In this document: piece after piece, positions 11,836 through 24,396 of the stretch
Layout of the letters: every line of letters starts with the position of its first letter
Position numbering within the stretch: the stretch's first letter is position 1
Source of the DNA: Strongyloides papillosus
Taxonomy: Eukaryota; Nematoda; Chromadorea; Rhabditida; Strongyloididae
Assembly: GCA_005656395.1 (NCBI GenBank)
Contig: SRSI01000013.1
Span: 992,001-1,056,000 of the forward strand
Direction: 5' to 3'
DNA: 64,000 nucleotides
Translations under genes and position numbers: made by a program
Notes under the pieces: model-generated
What the model was told of the DNA's origin: nothing
Seen by the model: only the letters and a program-made list of their open reading frames with translations
The model's database searches: none

Positions 11836-13167
11836 GGCCCTTTTAGCACTAGTGATATCAAGTTTAGCATGGGAATATGAAAAAATACTCCCAGTCCTCC
11901 CACTTATCTATGAACAAAATATATATGACCAATCCTCCTTCAGCAAAGTAGACATGAGCCTTATGCACACGGAATGTGAAGCTGTCGGCTATCATACAGT
12001 TCACACATTAGGGGACATCCTGTTAGACCAGTCCACCGGAACTACAATAGAGACACGTTTTAGATTTTATGACACAGAATTGTGTGGAATCAACATGCCC
12101 ACTTATGAAAACTCGTTCTCTAAGGACGTCTTCCTCATTAAACCCAAAAACCTGCAATTGAATGATGCCGACCACAAAATTCTAATGGACATTTATAGAT
12201 ATCATCACGGTTTTAACGAAACCTGTCCTAACGCGGATGAAGCCGAAATGGAAATTGAAACAGGCCGAATTGTACCACGATTACCGGTATTACGAAAAAG
12301 AGCATTCATTGACGCTGATATTCTTGATCGAATCTTAACCAACTCAAGACAACGTGAATCAGAAACAGTAAGTACTCGCACAAAAGAAATGGAAGCCAGC
12401 CTTGCCGCCTTGAACCGCGATTATGTCACAGCCATCCAAAAAATTACAGCTTTACAAACCAGTTGCGAAACTGCCGTTGCCAAAAGCAAACAGCTTGAGA
12501 ACGATTTAAAGGATTATGAAACATCAGCTGCAACCCTGACTGAGCATCAAAATAAGAAGAATACCACCCTTACAGCTCAAGTCTCAACATTAGAAAACGA
12601 AAAAGAAGCATTGGAGCAAAACACCAGATCATTGGAAGACGAATTAATCGAAGTTCGAGATAAGTACGAAAACGCACAAGAAACTACTATCAACTTAAAA
12701 AGTCACAGCGAAGGAGCGACCAACACAGCTTTGGAGCTACAACGAGTTCACCAGCAATTGAAAAAGATTTGAAGACTTAACACGTCAAACGTATGGACAA
12801 AACAATTGCCAGACACGAAAAAGAACTGAAGAACAAGATCGACCAACTTAACAAAGCAAAAGAGAATAAAATAAAAAGCGCTATCAAACAACAACAAGAC
12901 TACTGCAATCAACAACAGCATCAGGATTTAGTCGAGTGGCAATTAGAAGCCGCAAACATAAGGAAAGAAGCTGATAACAGAGTCTCAACAGAATTAGCAA
13001 AAATGGAATCCATCTTTGGAAAAGAAATCTCAAACATCAAAAGCGCTTTTAGTGTCAGCATTAAAGCTGAAGCAATGGAAACGGACAACAATGACAAACT
13101 GCTAAACAAACCCACTGAACAATCTAAACAGATAGCTGGAATTCTACACTATATATTATCTTTCTAA
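11834..13167 (+). pseudogene. Coiled-coil protein of the TIR element, frameshifted
   Basis: The first frame (11834-12772) encodes about 312 residues. The first 160 or so look globular and match no family I know. Residues about 165-312 form a long heptad-like coiled coil rich in Glu, Lys, Gln, Thr and Leu. The frame is lost around 12765-12793, and a second frame (12793-13167, 124 residues) continues the same coiled-coil composition. Intermediate frames carry stops, so at least one small indel is likely; two would explain the pattern better. The final codons run into the right inverted repeat. The ATG overlaps, on the opposite strand, the start of the Gag-like frame, leaving no intergenic promoter. 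Function unknown; a structural or capsid-associated role is conceivable but unsupported. Confidence 0.6.
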
Positions 13168-13213
13168 ATTGTTTATTATCTTTCTAAACCGTTTGTGTGA
13201 TTCTCGGATTACA
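13136..13213 (-). repeat. Right 78-bp terminal inverted repeat
   Basis: Inverted partner of 10509-10586, ending GGATTACA. It contains the last codons and stop of the coiled-coil frame. Confidence 0.92.
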
Positions 13214-15461
13214 AAAATATAGAAATAAAACATTCAATTGCTTCCTTTGGTAATTAAATATCAAAAACATACTATTCAATTATTGAAACAAAATTTATTT
13301 TATTTATTATAGGACTGATGTAAAATATAAAAATGATTTTCATTTGAAAATTTCATTCACTAGGAATTTTTTAAGTAAATGTAATTTAAAAATCTATTAG
13401 TTTTTTGGTATATGTGAATCATTCAAAAGTTAGACAATTCTAAAATTTAATTAGCACGTCAAATGCTTTTACAAATTGTAGATTATATAATACAATGCTA
13501 AAACAATTTTTTTTCCTATATTATATTTTTATTTATGTTACATGTAACGTGTTTATTACATAAAAAATTAATTTTGAAGATGTAATATTTTACTGAGGCA
13601 CTAATAGAGCGGATTTTTTGTTTATTTAATTTAAGGATTATAAACATACAAGTTTAGAGTATTTTTTGTAATTTAATTCATTTTTTACAAAATATTTTAT
13701 CCTACGTTGTTTAAGAATATAAACCAAAAGAGCTATGAACAAAGTAAAATAAAGTAGAAATTGTAAAAAAAGTGTTTATTTGTATAATAAACACTAAATG
13801 TGAAGCATTAGTAATATTACTAAGGTTTTGTATATCCACCGGGATGATTTATTGTAATTTCTTTAACAGAAACTTTAGTATACTTTTCTTTTCTACAGTG
13901 GCGTCGTTAGAATTTACTCTAAATACTGTTAATTAGAATATATCAATTACAACAAAAAATAGATTTTAAGTTATTGAAAAATTCGAATTTATGATATCAA
14001 GGAAAAATTTTCGCAATTCGTAAAATTTATTAGATCATCATAAATACGAATACTTATGAAGAGTATAGTTTGTGATAAATATATAAAATTTAATAAATAA
14101 AATAAACTTTTTTCTTGATAGCATTAATAGTTATGTTAAATTAAAATACAATTTATGATTTTTTTAATCACTAATATTGTTTTGTATACAAATAAAAAAT
14201 TATTTTATATGGCAAGTTTTTTATTATTTCTTACTCAACGGCAATTAAAATTATAGTATTTTCATATAAAATATTCTGTTTTCTCTTTATGTATGTATAT
14301 GAGATATTTTGACAGAATATTCATTGGATAAGTTTAGAGTAGTTTACAGACCTAATAAAATAAAAATTTGTGAAAAAATTGCATCCAGTATTATATGAAA
14401 TATTTTATCTATCAGTACGATACTTTCACATAAATCATTAGTATAAATTATATGTTCACACAAAAACAATCATACGAATAGTACTTTAAAACTTTTTCCA
14501 TCTTCATATTGAAACGTGTGGAAAGTATTTCCTATTTCATCAATGCCATTGTTCAATATATTATTCCATCTTATGCTTTAAATAAATGTATCAGATTTAG
14601 AAAAAAAATTTATTTTTCATTATATAAAATATTATGACGTAAGTAATATTCTCAGAGAATAATAATGAAATTGTGTTATAAACATTAACATAAATTTGCT
14701 AGAGAATGTGAAATATGTTATATGAACAGTAGACTTAATTTTGATAACGCATTTCTTAATGCTAAAAAATACAAATTAACCACAGACAATTTAAATAAAA
14801 TAAAAAAGTGATCTATCACGAATATACTTATAAAAATTTTAATAAAACACAAGTTGTTGTGAAAAATCTTACAAGCAACATTGAGTTCATCTTCAAAATA
14901 TATCTATCTCTGTATTTTTAATATATAGTCTTACGACATTATAACTCTTTTATTAAAAAAATTAGTTTTTAACCAAGTTGAAAGCATAAATTTGAGTAAT
15001 GCAAAAATTTTGGAATACAAAATATTGTTAAGTATCCGTAATCGAGTTCCACTAATTTTCCATTCAATTTTATGCTTACTAATGGGTATTGTTTTCAAAT
15101 TAAGTAATTTATTTAAAGCTCTAAAACGATAGTAAAAAAATACAATAAAAATTTATATGACGAACTAACTCAAATCTAATTAACTAGTATTAATCAAGGT
15201 GTTAATTAAAATAGTACTTAATAATGTCTGTTCGATGTTCTTTTTATATTTCTATTTAATGATATTGGATGCCACATCTTAAAGTTACGAATCTAAGATT
15301 GTTAAAATTAGTGTTTTTGAATAAATGTTAGTTCAATAAAAGTCCAATAGAAGATTTTAACTGTCTTAAACCAAAGATAACTGTGAATAATGCATTTTTT
15401 GTTAAAATACTGCATTATTTGCACTTTATAGTGTAAATTTAATATCACCGTCTAGAATGGC
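13214..15461. other. AT-rich gene-free DNA
   Basis: No open frame above about 60 codons and no recognisable structured RNA or repeat. Confidence 0.55.
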
Positions 15462-15466
15462 AAAAA
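15462..15466 (-). terminator. Pol III terminator of tRNA-Glu
   Basis: A TTTTT run on the minus strand begins 3 nt downstream of the tRNA 3' end. Confidence 0.7.
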
Positions 15467-15469
15467 GGA

Positions 15470-15541
15470 TTCCCATACCGGGAATCGAACCCGGGCCGCG
15501 TGGGTGAAAACCACGAATCCTAACCACTAGACCATATGGGA
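15470..15541 (-). tRNA. tRNA-Glu (anticodon UUC)
   Basis: The minus strand gives a complete 72-nt cloverleaf. The acceptor stem is TCCCATA/TATGGGA with discriminator A. The D-arm contains AGTGGTTAGGA. The anticodon stem is CGTGG/CCACG with loop TTTTCAC (anticodon TTC). The T-arm is CCCGG-GTTCGAT-TCCCGG-like. Box A and box B promoter elements are intact. No CCA is encoded, as normal for eukaryotic tRNA genes, and there is no intron. It stands alone in AT-rich DNA. Confidence 0.96.
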
Positions 15542-17267
15542 GGCACCGGACCCTTCCCACGCTATACCAGAACAAAAAAATTTTTTACAAAAATACTTTT
15601 TTTCAATATATTGTATCCTATTTATGATTATAGAATCATGTAAAATTTGATTTTGACTACAGCATTTTTAAAAGTATATTTATTTATTGTCAAATGTTTG
15701 ATATCATATATAACACTGCGAAATATTTATTTTGTTAATTTTTGCAAAAAAATGTTTTGTACTGTTTGATTTTGAAATAAACTCGATGTTTTTATTTAAT
15801 AAAAATGTTCATTAAAGAAGTTATCAATATATTTTGCTTTAGAAAGTAATTAAAAATGAAACTGCATTAAAAAAATTATAATTATTTGCCAAAGTTTTGT
15901 TTACAAACCATTATTGTCCAAGTATTTAGTCATTGTGTACTTAAAATTTCTCTTTACATATAATAAAAACTTTTTATAAATGTGTTTATGATTATTAAAG
16001 TTAGATATTAAATAATATCTAATATCTAAAATTAAATGACATATAAAAATATCAATTGTTTTATTTTTATCTTATTTCAAAGTGCAATTTATATTCTAAC
16101 TTTTAATGTCCATCTGATTGATTATATTCTTTTTATTAAAAAAAATTATGATTAAAAAATAACAAATTATAATAGAAAAGTTGGTTAAACATTTGGCACT
16201 TTCTGTGGGTTGATCTAATAATTCATATATTTACATGATAAAAATCCTTTTTTCGAAGCAAGTTAATTCATATAAAAAAATAAAAACAATGTAAAGAAAG
16301 TAGTAATGTATATTTTTCATGGTTGACAATAGTATCTGTTTTTTTTTGTAAATATCAAGAATATTATGCTCATCAGAAAATCTTATCTCATTTCAACGGA
16401 AAAATACAGGATTACTTTTAGAAACACAATTTTAAATAACTTATAAATGCTTTTATAATGAGAGCCTTCTATGTAAGTCAGATAGTTATTAATTTTTGAG
16501 ATAAAGAAACACTAAATAAGATGTAGGAATATATTAACTAAAACCAACATTATTTAAATTTTATTAAAAATATTTCAACCTTAAAATACTATAATATTAC
16601 TAGGAATCATTCTTCATTATTTATCATTTAATTAATCTGCTGTAGTTGTACTTGTTTTCTACTTTTTTTCCACTTATTTTTTGAATGATTTCTAACATAA
16701 ATTCGATGAAGATTGCATTCCTCAACAGTCTACAATAACTCAACGAAGAAAAAAGTTTTTCGAAACTCCCCTTTTATGGATAATACTTTAATAATAATGA
16801 TTAAATATCACCTTTAAGTTTCTTTTTTATCTAAAGTAATAATCAATATTTCAAAATTTTTAACAAACTACTAAAATAAAACACCTCAGTCTTGAAAATA
16901 TTCTTGAAAGAAAAATCAATTCAACTAAAAATTATAGTATAAAAGCTTTTGATTTCCAAGATAAAAGTATTTTTAAAAATTATCATTGATTAATTAAACA
17001 AACTACAAAACTTTCATTCATAAAGTTGTCATTAGGTGTGAAAAAACCAAAAAAATTATAAAAATGGTAATTTATTATTCACAACGAAAATAATATTGAA
17101 ATTATATGTTATGTTAGATTATAAGATTTTATAATCAGCTAATATATTATTATTGCAAAAAATTTTAAGATATTTTTATGACCATTTTAATTATGTTTTA
17201 TAAAAAGAATTACGAAACCGCTTAACATTGAAATTAAAGCTAATAAATCAAGAACATTTACTTAAAT
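15542..17267. other. AT-rich gene-free DNA
   Basis: Nothing beyond AT-rich sequence was recognised between the tRNA and the foldback element. Confidence 0.55.
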
Positions 17268-18003
17268 CACGTTTTTTGAGTCAGTCGAACATTTTTTAAA
17301 AATTTGATACAACACAAATTTGTAACCCCCCATTTTTATTTTATTAATAAAAAGAGCAACTAAAATAATGTATGTTGGCAGATTTATTCAGTCTGAAACT
17401 TTGAGATACAGGAGCTGCAGTAATACAGGGTCGGAAAAATTTATTTTTACAAGTTTCCGGTAAATAGATTTTTTTTAAAATAAATATTGTTTCTAGGGGT
17501 AATTTTTCATGAAAAAACGAATGAACAAAGTGAAAACATGCGTTTTTTTCATTTTTGTACTCATACTCAAAAACATATTGTGTTACACTTTTTATTTTTT
17601 ATTATTTGTTGAATCTAGATGTAAAATTACATGGACAATCGAATAAGCATAGTGAGAACATGCGCTTCTTTGATTTTTGTACTCAAAAAATGAAAAAACT
17701 ATAAAAAAATTTCAAAAGACAATAAAGACGGAAATTTACGTATCTGAAAGTATTCTCATTCGTTTTCTTATAAAGAATTACTCCTAGAAGCAATATTTAT
17801 TTTTGAAAAAACTTATTTACCGGGAACTTATAAAAATCAATTTTTCCGACTTTGAGTCACTGTAGTTTCTGTATCTCAAAGTTTCAAGCCGAATGAATTT
17901 GCCAACATACATTATTTTAGTTGCTCTTTCTATTAATGAAATAAAAATGGGGGGTAAAATTTTCCAGTTGTACCTCTAATGTCTGATTGACTCACAAAAC
18001 GTG
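17268..18003. mobile_element. Foldback MITE with ~250-bp arms
   Basis: Left arm 17268-17525 is matched in inverted orientation by right arm 17752-18003. The outer ends are CACGTTTT...AAAACGTG. Shared blocks include AACCCCCCATTTTTATT, GCAACTAAAATAATGTATGT and GAAACTTTGAGATACAG with their inverted partners. Between the arms are two imperfect direct copies of a roughly 55-bp unit (about 17518-17572 and 17638-17690), each with ACATGCG followed by TTTTTGTACTCA. No coding capacity. The form fits a non-autonomous DNA transposon; superfamily not recognised and no clear target duplication seen. Confidence 0.8.
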
Positions 18004-19970
18004 TTTTAATAGTATTAAAATAATTGTTTGCGCCATAAAAGATGTATAAAAGGAAAAATGACATTTAAAGATTATTATACCTAAAAAAGGAATAATGAAT
18101 AATAAAATAATCATTATGATTTATTAAATTAAAACTAAACTATTGTTTATGGTATATAAATGTTTATTTTAAGCGTATAATGATTTTAGCTTAAAATCTT
18201 TTAATAGCTAAGCAATGTCAGTAATAATATTCGATAAATTACTTTTTTCATTTTATTTCAAAAAGTTTATAAACAAAAGATTACTCTTTCTTTAAATATC
18301 TTAAATTTTGAATTAGTCTAATTTGAACAATCATTTAAAATTTATAAAAATATTATATGCCACAATTTTAACATTCTGAATACATATGAAAATTACAAGT
18401 AAGCATTAAAAAAATTTTTTATAAACAAATAACAATCAAAAAACATATTAGAGCTTTTATCTTTCTGTTAACTAGCAATTCGAACTGATCAAAAGCAATT
18501 TTTAATGTTATTTACAATGTTGGAATCATTTATCTCATTAATGAATAATTGTTCTGAAACATAGTAAATAATATTCAATGGAATTTTTCCTGCAATCAAA
18601 AAGTGTTAAGCAAAAATGATAAGAAAAATAGCATTTAATATTCTGTAATACTTTTTTATATCGATATATTATTCTAAAACTTTTATATATAATATTCTAT
18701 GTAAATTTTCACTTTGATTTTTTAAAAATACGATATCAACTATATAAGAAAAGAAATTATTTTTTCAATTATGCCACCATATTAATAGCTAATATATTTA
18801 TAAAACCAAAATTTATCCTGTCAATAATCATTTTTTATACAAATTTTTATAATATAAAAAAGTTAGGATTTTTTGATAGATTTTTAATTTTAATTCACTT
18901 AAACATGAAATTGAATTTCTATAATATTCAAATTTATTAATATCAATTTTTCGATCGGTAACATTTAAAATGGTAAAATCCTTTATATATTTTATACAAC
19001 AATTAATATCCTTCTAATTTTTTTTAATGATTTAACTAGTCGTAATTCTTCAAAATATAAAAATACGGCTATTTTTTTATCAAAAATGATATGCCATAAT
19101 TTTTATTCTTTAAGAATTTAAGTATGAAACTCAAGATTTGTGTCGTCAATTATACAATAATAAAATATAATATGTAATTTTAATTTAAATAAATTCATAG
19201 TTATGTTATTGGAAATTTTTTATAAACAATTTCTTCATTAAACATCCATTTAATTTAAAGATTATTTATAATTTTTACAGCAAAAACAATTAAAAATTAT
19301 GTAATCTAATATATAGTATCGTTATTTTTAAATTAACTTCTCTCTTCTTTTTCTTTTAAGATTACTAAAAATTTTTAACAATTTAGGTAATATATTTCTT
19401 TATTGGAATAATTTATTACACATTTATTAGCGGTGATAATCTCTTAATTATCCTTAGATTAAGTATCTAACATTAGATATTACTACTATTCGATTACCAA
19501 ATATATTGGATTAGTTAACATCACATTAATAGAATACGTGTAATATAATGCTTTTACTAAACTATCATTCATAATACTTTGCTGAAGGTTGATTAATAAA
19601 TGGTCTGCCATTAAGCATATTACCATTATTTCAAATGTGCCAAAGACACGTTGATAATAAAACAGAAATTATATAAGTATCAAAAAAATTAAATATTCTT
19701 CTGGTTGTAATTTACTCATCTTCCTCATTTAATGTATAGATAATTTCTTAATTTATTAAAACATTTAACGAATTTTAATATTTAAAGTTAACTGATCAAC
19801 AACGATTTGATTAAGCCGAAAAATGACAGGTATATAACTTAATTGTGTTGTAAAAAATCGTAGGTATTTTGAATAAAAGAAGAAAATACTACAAATTAAC
19901 AAAGACATTATTAATAATACATTCATTAAAAAGTTATAGTTCACCTTTTTAAATTAAATTTTCTATAAAA
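18004..19970. other. AT-rich sequence upstream of dihydropyrimidinase
   Basis: No gene recognised. It probably includes the promoter of the downstream gene, but no specific element could be assigned. Confidence 0.5.
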
Positions 19971-21542
19971 ATGACTTCAAATTGTATTTTAATTAAAAAT
20001 GGTACAGTAGTAAATGATGATTTTATTCAAAAAGCTGATGTTTTAATTAAGGATGGGATTATTGTGTAAGTTAATTATGAAATATTATATACATTCTGAA
20101 AATATAATTTTATTACAATTTTTAGCTCTGTTAAAGAGAATATTGAGATTAAAGATGAGGATGTAGAAATAATTGATGCAACCGATAGACTTATAATTCC
20201 TGGAGGAATAGATCCTCATACACATATGGAAATGCCCTTTATGGGACAGGTTGCTGTTGATGATTTTTATACTGGAACTAGAGCGGCTGTAGCTGGTGGT
20301 ACAACAATGATTATTGATTTTGTTGCCCCATCAAAGAATACCTCTTTAATTGAGGCATATCATCTCTGGCGATCATGGGCTGATCCAAAAGTTGTTTGCG
20401 ATTATGGTTTATCAATGTGTGTCACGTGGTGGAGTGAAAAAGTTGCTGAAGAGATGTCAAAATTAGTTACACCTGAATATGGTATAAATAGTTTCAAATT
20501 TTTCTTAGCATATAAAAATGCATTAATGGTTGATGATGGAGAATTTTACAAAGGTTTACAGCATTGTTCAAAAATAAAAGCTTTAGCACGTGTTCATGCT
20601 GAGAATGGACACATTATTGAGGAAAAACAAAAGGAATTACTAGCTTGTGGTGTAACAGGACCTGAAGGGCATACACAATCGAGACCAGAAGAGATAGAAG
20701 CTGAAGCTGTAAATAGAGCATGCTGTCTTGCTGATCAAGCTAATTGCCCTCTTTATGTTGTTCATGTTATGTCCAAAGGTGCTGCTGATGAGATAGCCAA
20801 AGCACGAATGAATGGGCAAATTGTCTTTGGAGAACCAATAGCTGCCGGATTAGCTTTAGATGGAAAAGTTTATTATAATAAAGATTGGGAAACTGCTGCA
20901 AGATATATCATGTCACCTCCATTAAGTAGGAAAGAGGAAACAAAAACTGAGTTAATGAAGATGCTTGCGAGGTAATTTTATAGATATAAAAATTTCTTAT
21001 TTGTATATTGTAGTGGACAATTACACTTGACAGCTACAGACAATTGCACATTCAATTGTCAGCAAAAAAGAGCCGGTTTAAATGATTTTACCAAAATTCC
21101 AAATGGTATAAATGGTGTTGAAGATCGCATGTCAATTGTTTGGGAGAAGGGTGTTGAATCGGGATTAATTGATGCAATGAAATTTGTTAGTATAACAAGC
21201 TCTGTTGCTGCTAAAATATTTAATATTTATCCAAAAAAAGGTAGAATTGCTGTTGGCTCAGATGCTGATATTGTTATATGGAATCCAAATAAAACAAGGA
21301 CAATTTCTGCAGCAACACATCACCATAATCTTGAAACAAATGTCTATGAAGGTATGATTGTTCATGGGGTACCCGAAATAACAATTTCAAGAGGTATTAT
21401 TGTATGGAAAGATGAAAAGTTGTACATTACAAAGGGTTCTGGTAAATTTATTCCATTACAACCAAATTGTGATTATGTTTTTGGTACTATAAATAAAAAA
21501 AGCAATGCAAAAAAACCAATTTCAGTCAATAGGGATAACTAA
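19971..21542 (+). CDS. Dihydropyrimidinase (three exons)
   Basis: Zinc amidohydrolase that opens the ring of dihydrouracil and dihydrothymine, the second step of reductive pyrimidine breakdown; cytosolic. Exons 19971-20065, 20126-20971 and 21014-21542 join in frame to 489 residues, the usual family length. The active site is complete: the GGIDPHTHM metal motif at about residues 58-66 (His63, His65), the lysine carboxylated in this family at about 162 in FLAYKN, His189 in RVHAENG, His245 in YVVHVMS and Asp323 in TATDNCTF. The latter sits right after the second intron (42 bp), which confirms that splice choice. ATG 19971 lies at the expected distance from the N-terminal beta-sandwich. An allantoinase or a CRMP/UNC-33-like non-enzymatic paralog is unlikely because every metal ligand is kept. 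Orthologous to C. elegans dhp-1/dhp-2; which one cannot be said. Confidence 0.95.
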
Positions 21543-22458
21543 AAAAACTTTTTTATTTTTATATTCAAATGAAATATAAGCATTTTTTTCTATGTAGTAA
21601 AATTTATAAAACACTTTCTTTAATTTATCTTTACTTCCATAATATTTATTAATATACACATTTAATATTAGATGCATATATATGTTTATATCAGTGTAAA
21701 TTTTTGAATAGCTTATTAATGACATGAATGAGCAGCTAAACAAAAGTAAACAAAATATATTTCAAATAGGCGTACTTCTTGTACAATTGTCAATATAATA
21801 TATAACCTTTATAAGATACTTTTACAAAATCTTTGTCTATAAAATTATTAATATGTTTAATTAAACTTTAATATAAATTTAATAATTTTATTTAATGATC
21901 GTATTGTATATTTAAATTTATTATCTAAACTAAATTATATATAATAAATATTTAATAATTTTTTATTTATTATTAAAAAATGTTACATTTTAAACAAAAT
22001 TACAATTATTCTGTACATACTAAAATTTTTTATAGTCAATGCAAAATATGGTTCAGTAACCACTTTACAATTTGTAAAAATCAATTAATATAATATTTTT
22101 CTCTCAATGTCATATAATAAAAATTGCTTGTTTATTGGTTGGTTCTATAATCCTTTACCTTATAATAGAAAATTGTTACTTTCAATAGAATGTCTCATTA
22201 ATGTTTTCTCTGTAAATGTATCATCATTTTGTTATTATGTCTCCAATACCATGACAATAAAATAAGTTTATTTTTTAATTTTTATACATTAGATATTGCT
22301 AAAATATTTTAAAATAAACGAATTTTGTATGCTATATGTTAATAAATATGAAAGATTATTTATTAATGGTATAAATTTAATACTATTCTTTTGTTTTATA
22401 GTTTAAATTTATGGAAAACTATTTGTTTGTATTGATTTAATATATTGATCAAATAATA
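21543..22458. other. Intergenic AT-rich DNA
   Basis: Holds the 3' flank of dihydropyrimidinase and the 5' flank of the next gene; no feature of its own recognised. Confidence 0.5.
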
Positions 22459-23224
22459 ATGTCTGAAACAAATGAAATGATATCAGTCATTAGGAGTGAT
22501 GAAAAAAGACGTTTGATGTTTTTGTTACAACATAAAATAGCTGTTGATTATCCAAAAGAATTGTCACCTGAAGAGAATAAAAGAAGAATATTACGTGATA
22601 TTTATAGGAAGAAGGTTGATCGATACGGGTTTAAAACAAAATATTTTAATTCAATTGTCTTCAATTCAAATATTTACAGGTATTTTTAAAAATATTATAT
22701 AGAAATTATTTAATTTTTATTGCATTTAGTCTTATTTACCCATTTGCTGGTGAATTTGCTTTAACATTCTCAAACGGTCAATTTTTACCATTTAATGAAA
22801 GAAAAAGTTTTGATATTCATAAGGTTTATAGGCTTGATATTACAAATAGCGATGAATTGAAGAATTATGATTTTGAGTTGTCTGATATTCATGCTGGGAA
22901 TTTAGAAGATTACATAGATGGTAGTGAAAATCCGCAAAATTCAGTACATTATATAGTAAAAATTCTTAATAAAATTAAATATAATAACAAAAATTGGACG
23001 GTTATATATTTTTTATATTTTTTTCTCATCAATTCTCAAAGCTGCAAAAAACCATGTTATATAATTTTCTCAATAACACGTTACACCATATGGACGTTAT
23101 TTTTGATTGTTTGTATGTTTTGTCTCTAGTATTTCACTATTATTTATTTATTTCCAGTATTTTTAAGATTTTTAAATATTCCAAGAATATGATGGTAATA
23201 AGCATTAAATTATTGAACAAATAA
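22459..23224 (+). CDS. Unrecognised protein, probable four-exon gene
   Basis: Proposed exons 22459-22679, 22730-23000, 23042-23112 and 23158-23224 join in frame to 209 residues, with introns of 41-50 bp. Good splice signals support introns 1 (CAG/GTATTT...TTTAG) and 3 (GTATGT...TTTCCAG). The first exon is charged (SDEKRR, SPEENKRRILRDIYRKK) with no signal peptide. The second begins with a compact motif (YPFAGEFALTFSNGQ) followed by an acidic segment (SDELKNYDFELSDIHAGNLEDY). I recognise no family. If intron 2 is retained the frame stops at 23129 with a hydrophobic tail, so the C-terminus is uncertain. An alternative donor at 22629 would also keep the frame. Probably a real gene, given the codon content of exons 1-2. 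Confidence 0.5.
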
Positions 23225-23792
23225 ACTCATTTTAGATGTAATAGTGATTAATAGATCGTTGCTAGAAATATTTTAAGCTTTAAATATTATGAATAGGATT
23301 TAATAAAATTTTTATTTTTTACATTTTAAAATCTTTTTAATTACCGTATTTTTGATGGTCATATTCTTTTTATTTTATGAATAGACTAAAAGGATGAATA
23401 TTAGAAATTATGCGTGATAATAAATTGCATAAATGCACTTTTATTTTTATTAGTTCCTTTTCTTAGAAGTATGTATTTTATTAGCGACATTATAATTAAG
23501 ATAATTTATTATATCATAAGATTTATTCTATAACTAGGTATAGAAAAACTAATTTATAAAATATAACAAAGATCAAAAGAATATCCAAAACACATTTATT
23601 GGATACAGAATTATAAATAAGTAGTCAACAAATATTTAATTATATAAAAGTTGAATTAATAAAAAAAATATTATTGGGAGATGTAAAGCACTAGGAGGCC
23701 AAACCTCTCCGAATGTTTATGTCTCTAATAGAGATATTTAAGAGAAGTTAATTTAAAAATTAAAAGTTATAAGTAACACTTTAAGTTTAAAA
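23225..23792. other. Intergenic region with a short GC-richer block
   Basis: AT-rich apart from about 23680-23725 (GCACTAGGAGGCCAAACC...), some 70-110 bp before the FAR start codon and partly palindromic (AGGAGG...CCTCTC). It may be promoter DNA for that gene; this is only a suggestion. Confidence 0.35.
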
Positions 23793-24396
23793 ATGTTAAA
23801 CATTAAGCATTACATTTTGGTTTTTTGCCTAACCAATTTAATATATTCATATGTATTACCAAATCCAGACAAGATACCTTATATGTTTAGACAATTTATT
23901 CCCTCACAATTTCAAGAGAGACTTTTTCATATGTCTAAGGAAGATAGAAAAGCAATTAACGAAATAATTGCTCATCACGATGAATATAAGGATATTGGGG
24001 ATGCTTTGAAAGCATTAAAAGAAAAAAGACCCAATCTTTACGAACTTTCAATGGAAATGAAAGACTACATTGATAATAAGATTAATGAATTGACACCTGA
24101 AGCTAAAAAATATGTCTTAAAGGTACGTTTTTTCTAATACTTAAAAATAATAAAACTATAATTTTTAGAGAATTGATGTATTTAGAGAAGTAAGACCAAC
24201 AATTGAACATAAACATGAGTATCTTGAAGTCTTACAAGCTATTCATGATACTATTCAAGAGTATAATCAATTATCAGAAGAGTCAAGACTTAATATTGCT
24301 ATGACTTTTCCCAAAGAAATTACCTACATAACAAGTGAAAAATTTAAAAAACTCATTGATGGTTTGATGGAAGATTTTGAGGAAACTTCATCATAA
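23793..24396 (+). CDS. Fatty-acid and retinol-binding protein (FAR)
   Basis: Nematode-specific secreted helical lipid carrier that binds fatty acids and retinol, used in lipid uptake and, in parasites, released at the host interface. Exons 23793-24122 and 24169-24396 (46-bp intron) give 185 residues, matching the usual 180-190. A signal peptide covers about residues 1-19 (hydrophobic run ending at SYV). Family landmarks follow: LPNPDKIPYMFRQFIP, then a SKEDRKAINEI helix, a EALK-type GDALKALKEKRPNLYE segment, and INELTPEAKKYVLK just before the intron. The second exon supplies the remaining amphipathic helices. No Cys in the mature protein, as typical. Upstream and on the same strand as the next two genes, but several hundred bases away, so not obviously an operon. 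Confidence 0.88.

Larger units (their letters stand above)
10509..13213. mobile_element. Ginger-like TIR element carrying Gag-like and coiled-coil genes
   Basis: A 2.7-kb insertion is bounded by 78-bp inverted repeats (10509-10586 and 13136-13213) that differ at only 4 positions. The ends read TGTAA...TTACA, and AAAA flanks both sides, a possible 4-bp target duplication that is weak because of low complexity. TGTNR...YNACA ends with 4-bp TSDs are recalled as the signature of Ginger DNA transposons, whose transposase is related to Gypsy integrase. No integrase is present. The interior holds a decayed minus-strand Gag-like frame and a plus-strand coiled-coil frame, both pointing outward. GC content is clearly higher (around 40% by eye) than in the surrounding DNA (about 20%), suggesting recent arrival. 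It is likely a non-autonomous or internally deleted copy. Confidence 0.75.
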
